Source: Propionibacteriaceae bacterium | GTDB taxonomy: Bacteria > Actinomycetota > Actinomycetes > Propionibacteriales > Propionibacteriaceae | NCBI GenBank assembly: GCA_031287505.1 | Contig: JAITSW010000030.1 | Span: 1 to 7,298 of the forward strand | Length of the DNA stretch: 7,298 bases | Direction: 5' to 3' | Shown: piece after piece, positions 6,791-7,298 of the stretch | Position numbering within the stretch: the stretch's first letter is position 1 | Layout: every line of letters begins with the position of its first letter | Notes under the pieces: generated by a model | The model's database searches: none | The model's input: the letters and a program-made list of their open reading frames with translations, nothing else | Told to the model about the DNA's origin: nothing | Program-made: the position numbers and the translations under genes

Positions 6791-7251
6791 ATCAGGGCTG
6801 CCAGCTCTTCACCCATCGCCGCGTTCCACGACTGTAGCGACCGCACCCCGGCTTGTTGCCGTTGTAGGGCGTCAATGCCCTCCACGCAGGCTGCCAGACC
6901 TTGCACATTCGTCACACAGGGGACGTTTGCCAAGATCGCCGCCGAACGAATCTGCCAGCCATCTCGCCTAGGCGAGCCATCTTGCGAATGCCCGTGAGGG
7001 GTGTTGATGACTAGGTCGATTTCCCCATTCATCAGAGCCTCGACAACGGTGGGTTCGCCATTGGGGCCAATGCCTTGATAAGACTTCCGGATGGTCGTGA
7101 CATCAATGCCATGCCTGCGCAGCACTTGAGCTGTGCCCGCGGTGGCCATAATCCGCATCCCGATATCCGCTAAGACTTTGATAGGCAAGATGGCGTGCCG
7201 CTTGTCGCGATTCGCGATAGAGACAAACACCGTCCCGGTGGTGGGCCTCAA
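6787..7251 (-). CDS. carB: Carbamoyl-phosphate synthase large subunit: C-terminal MGS-like allosteric domain, cut from the rest by an in-frame stop
   Basis: Encodes the C-terminal regulatory domain of CarB, which in characterised enzymes binds effectors such as UMP and ornithine. The 154 residues from TTG 7251 match the end of actinobacterial CarB: GTVFVSIANRDKR (6-18), ATAGTAQVLRRHGI (36-49), GPNGEPTVVEAL (62-73), DLVINTPHG (79-87), NVPCVTNVQGLAA (109-121) and GVRSLQ (135-140). This domain looks intact and complete. An in-frame TAA (7255-7257) lies two codons upstream of the TTG, so the frame does not continue into the synthetase part as expected. Either CarB is split here, with the domain made as a separate protein from the TTG (AAGGG is directly adjacent, a poor spacing), or carB carries a nonsense mutation, or the sequence has an error. 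The stop overlaps the pyrD start. Confidence 0.85.
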   Translation of the reverse strand: MRPTTGTVFVSIANRDKRHAILPIKVLADIGMRIMATAGTAQVLRRHGIDVTTIRKSYQGIGPNGEPTVVEALMNGEIDLVINTPHGHSQDGSPRRDGWQIRSAAILANVPCVTNVQGLAACVEGIDALQRQQAGVRSLQSWNAAMGEELAALI

Positions 7252-7254
7252 CCC

Positions 7255-7298
7255 TTAAGAGGCCTGTGGGGCGTTGGCATAACCGATGCCGTCGGTGG
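7255..7298 (-). CDS. Possible 3' end of the synthetase part of carB, ending at TAA; cut by window edge
   Basis: Thirteen codons are visible in the carB frame before TAA, reading TDGIGYANAPQAS. YANAPQAS, the stop and GLRPTTG line up without gaps against the linker I recall for actinobacterial CarB (YAKSQ-AAA-YG-PLPT-G), the stop falling on a Tyr position. A single base change from a Tyr codon would create TAA. The evidence is short and the alignment is from memory, so this is tentative. Confidence 0.4.
   Translation of the reverse strand, partial: TDGIGYANAPQAS

Overview
The window is a stretch of actinobacterial housekeeping genes. All genes are on the minus strand, so they read from the right edge to the left. 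The transcription order is carB (3' part), pyrD, pyrF, mihF, gmk, rpoZ, coaBC, metK, priA (5' part). This order, the actinobacteria-only mihF gene, the helicase-deficient type of PriA and the actinobacterial sequence style of RpoZ and CoaBC point to Actinomycetota. The base composition looks only moderately GC-rich, so a lower-GC member of the phylum is likely. I cannot name the genus.

Right part (about 4867-7298): the end of the pyrimidine (UMP) biosynthesis operon. It holds the regulatory domain of the carbamoyl-phosphate synthase large subunit, a class 2 dihydroorotate dehydrogenase and orotidine-5'-phosphate decarboxylase. The genes are tightly packed: ATGA overlaps carB and pyrD, and TGAAATG joins pyrD and pyrF. 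An in-frame TAA lies upstream of the carB regulatory domain, at the boundary with the synthetase part. It means a split gene, a nonsense mutation or a sequence error.

Middle (4725-4866): the only sizeable intergenic region, 142 bases and AT-rich. It carries an extended -10 promoter candidate, a tandem 9-bp repeat, a perfect 16-bp palindrome at the predicted transcription start, and a strong ribosome binding site in front of a TTG start for mihF. I see no convincing terminator after pyrF, so read-through from the pyr genes is possible.

Left part (1-4724): mihF (nucleoid protein), gmk (GMP to GDP), rpoZ (RNA polymerase omega), coaBC (two coenzyme A steps), metK (S-adenosylmethionine synthesis) and the start of priA (replication restart). 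Gaps are 8 to 45 bases, which fits one operon. Four of these six genes start with GTG or TTG. RpoZ has an unusual acidic C-terminal tail built on a 21-bp tandem repeat.

No mobile element, CRISPR array, RNA gene or foreign island was seen. Nothing here looks like a new multi-gene system. The points worth a second look are the carB stop, the mihF control region and the RpoZ tail.
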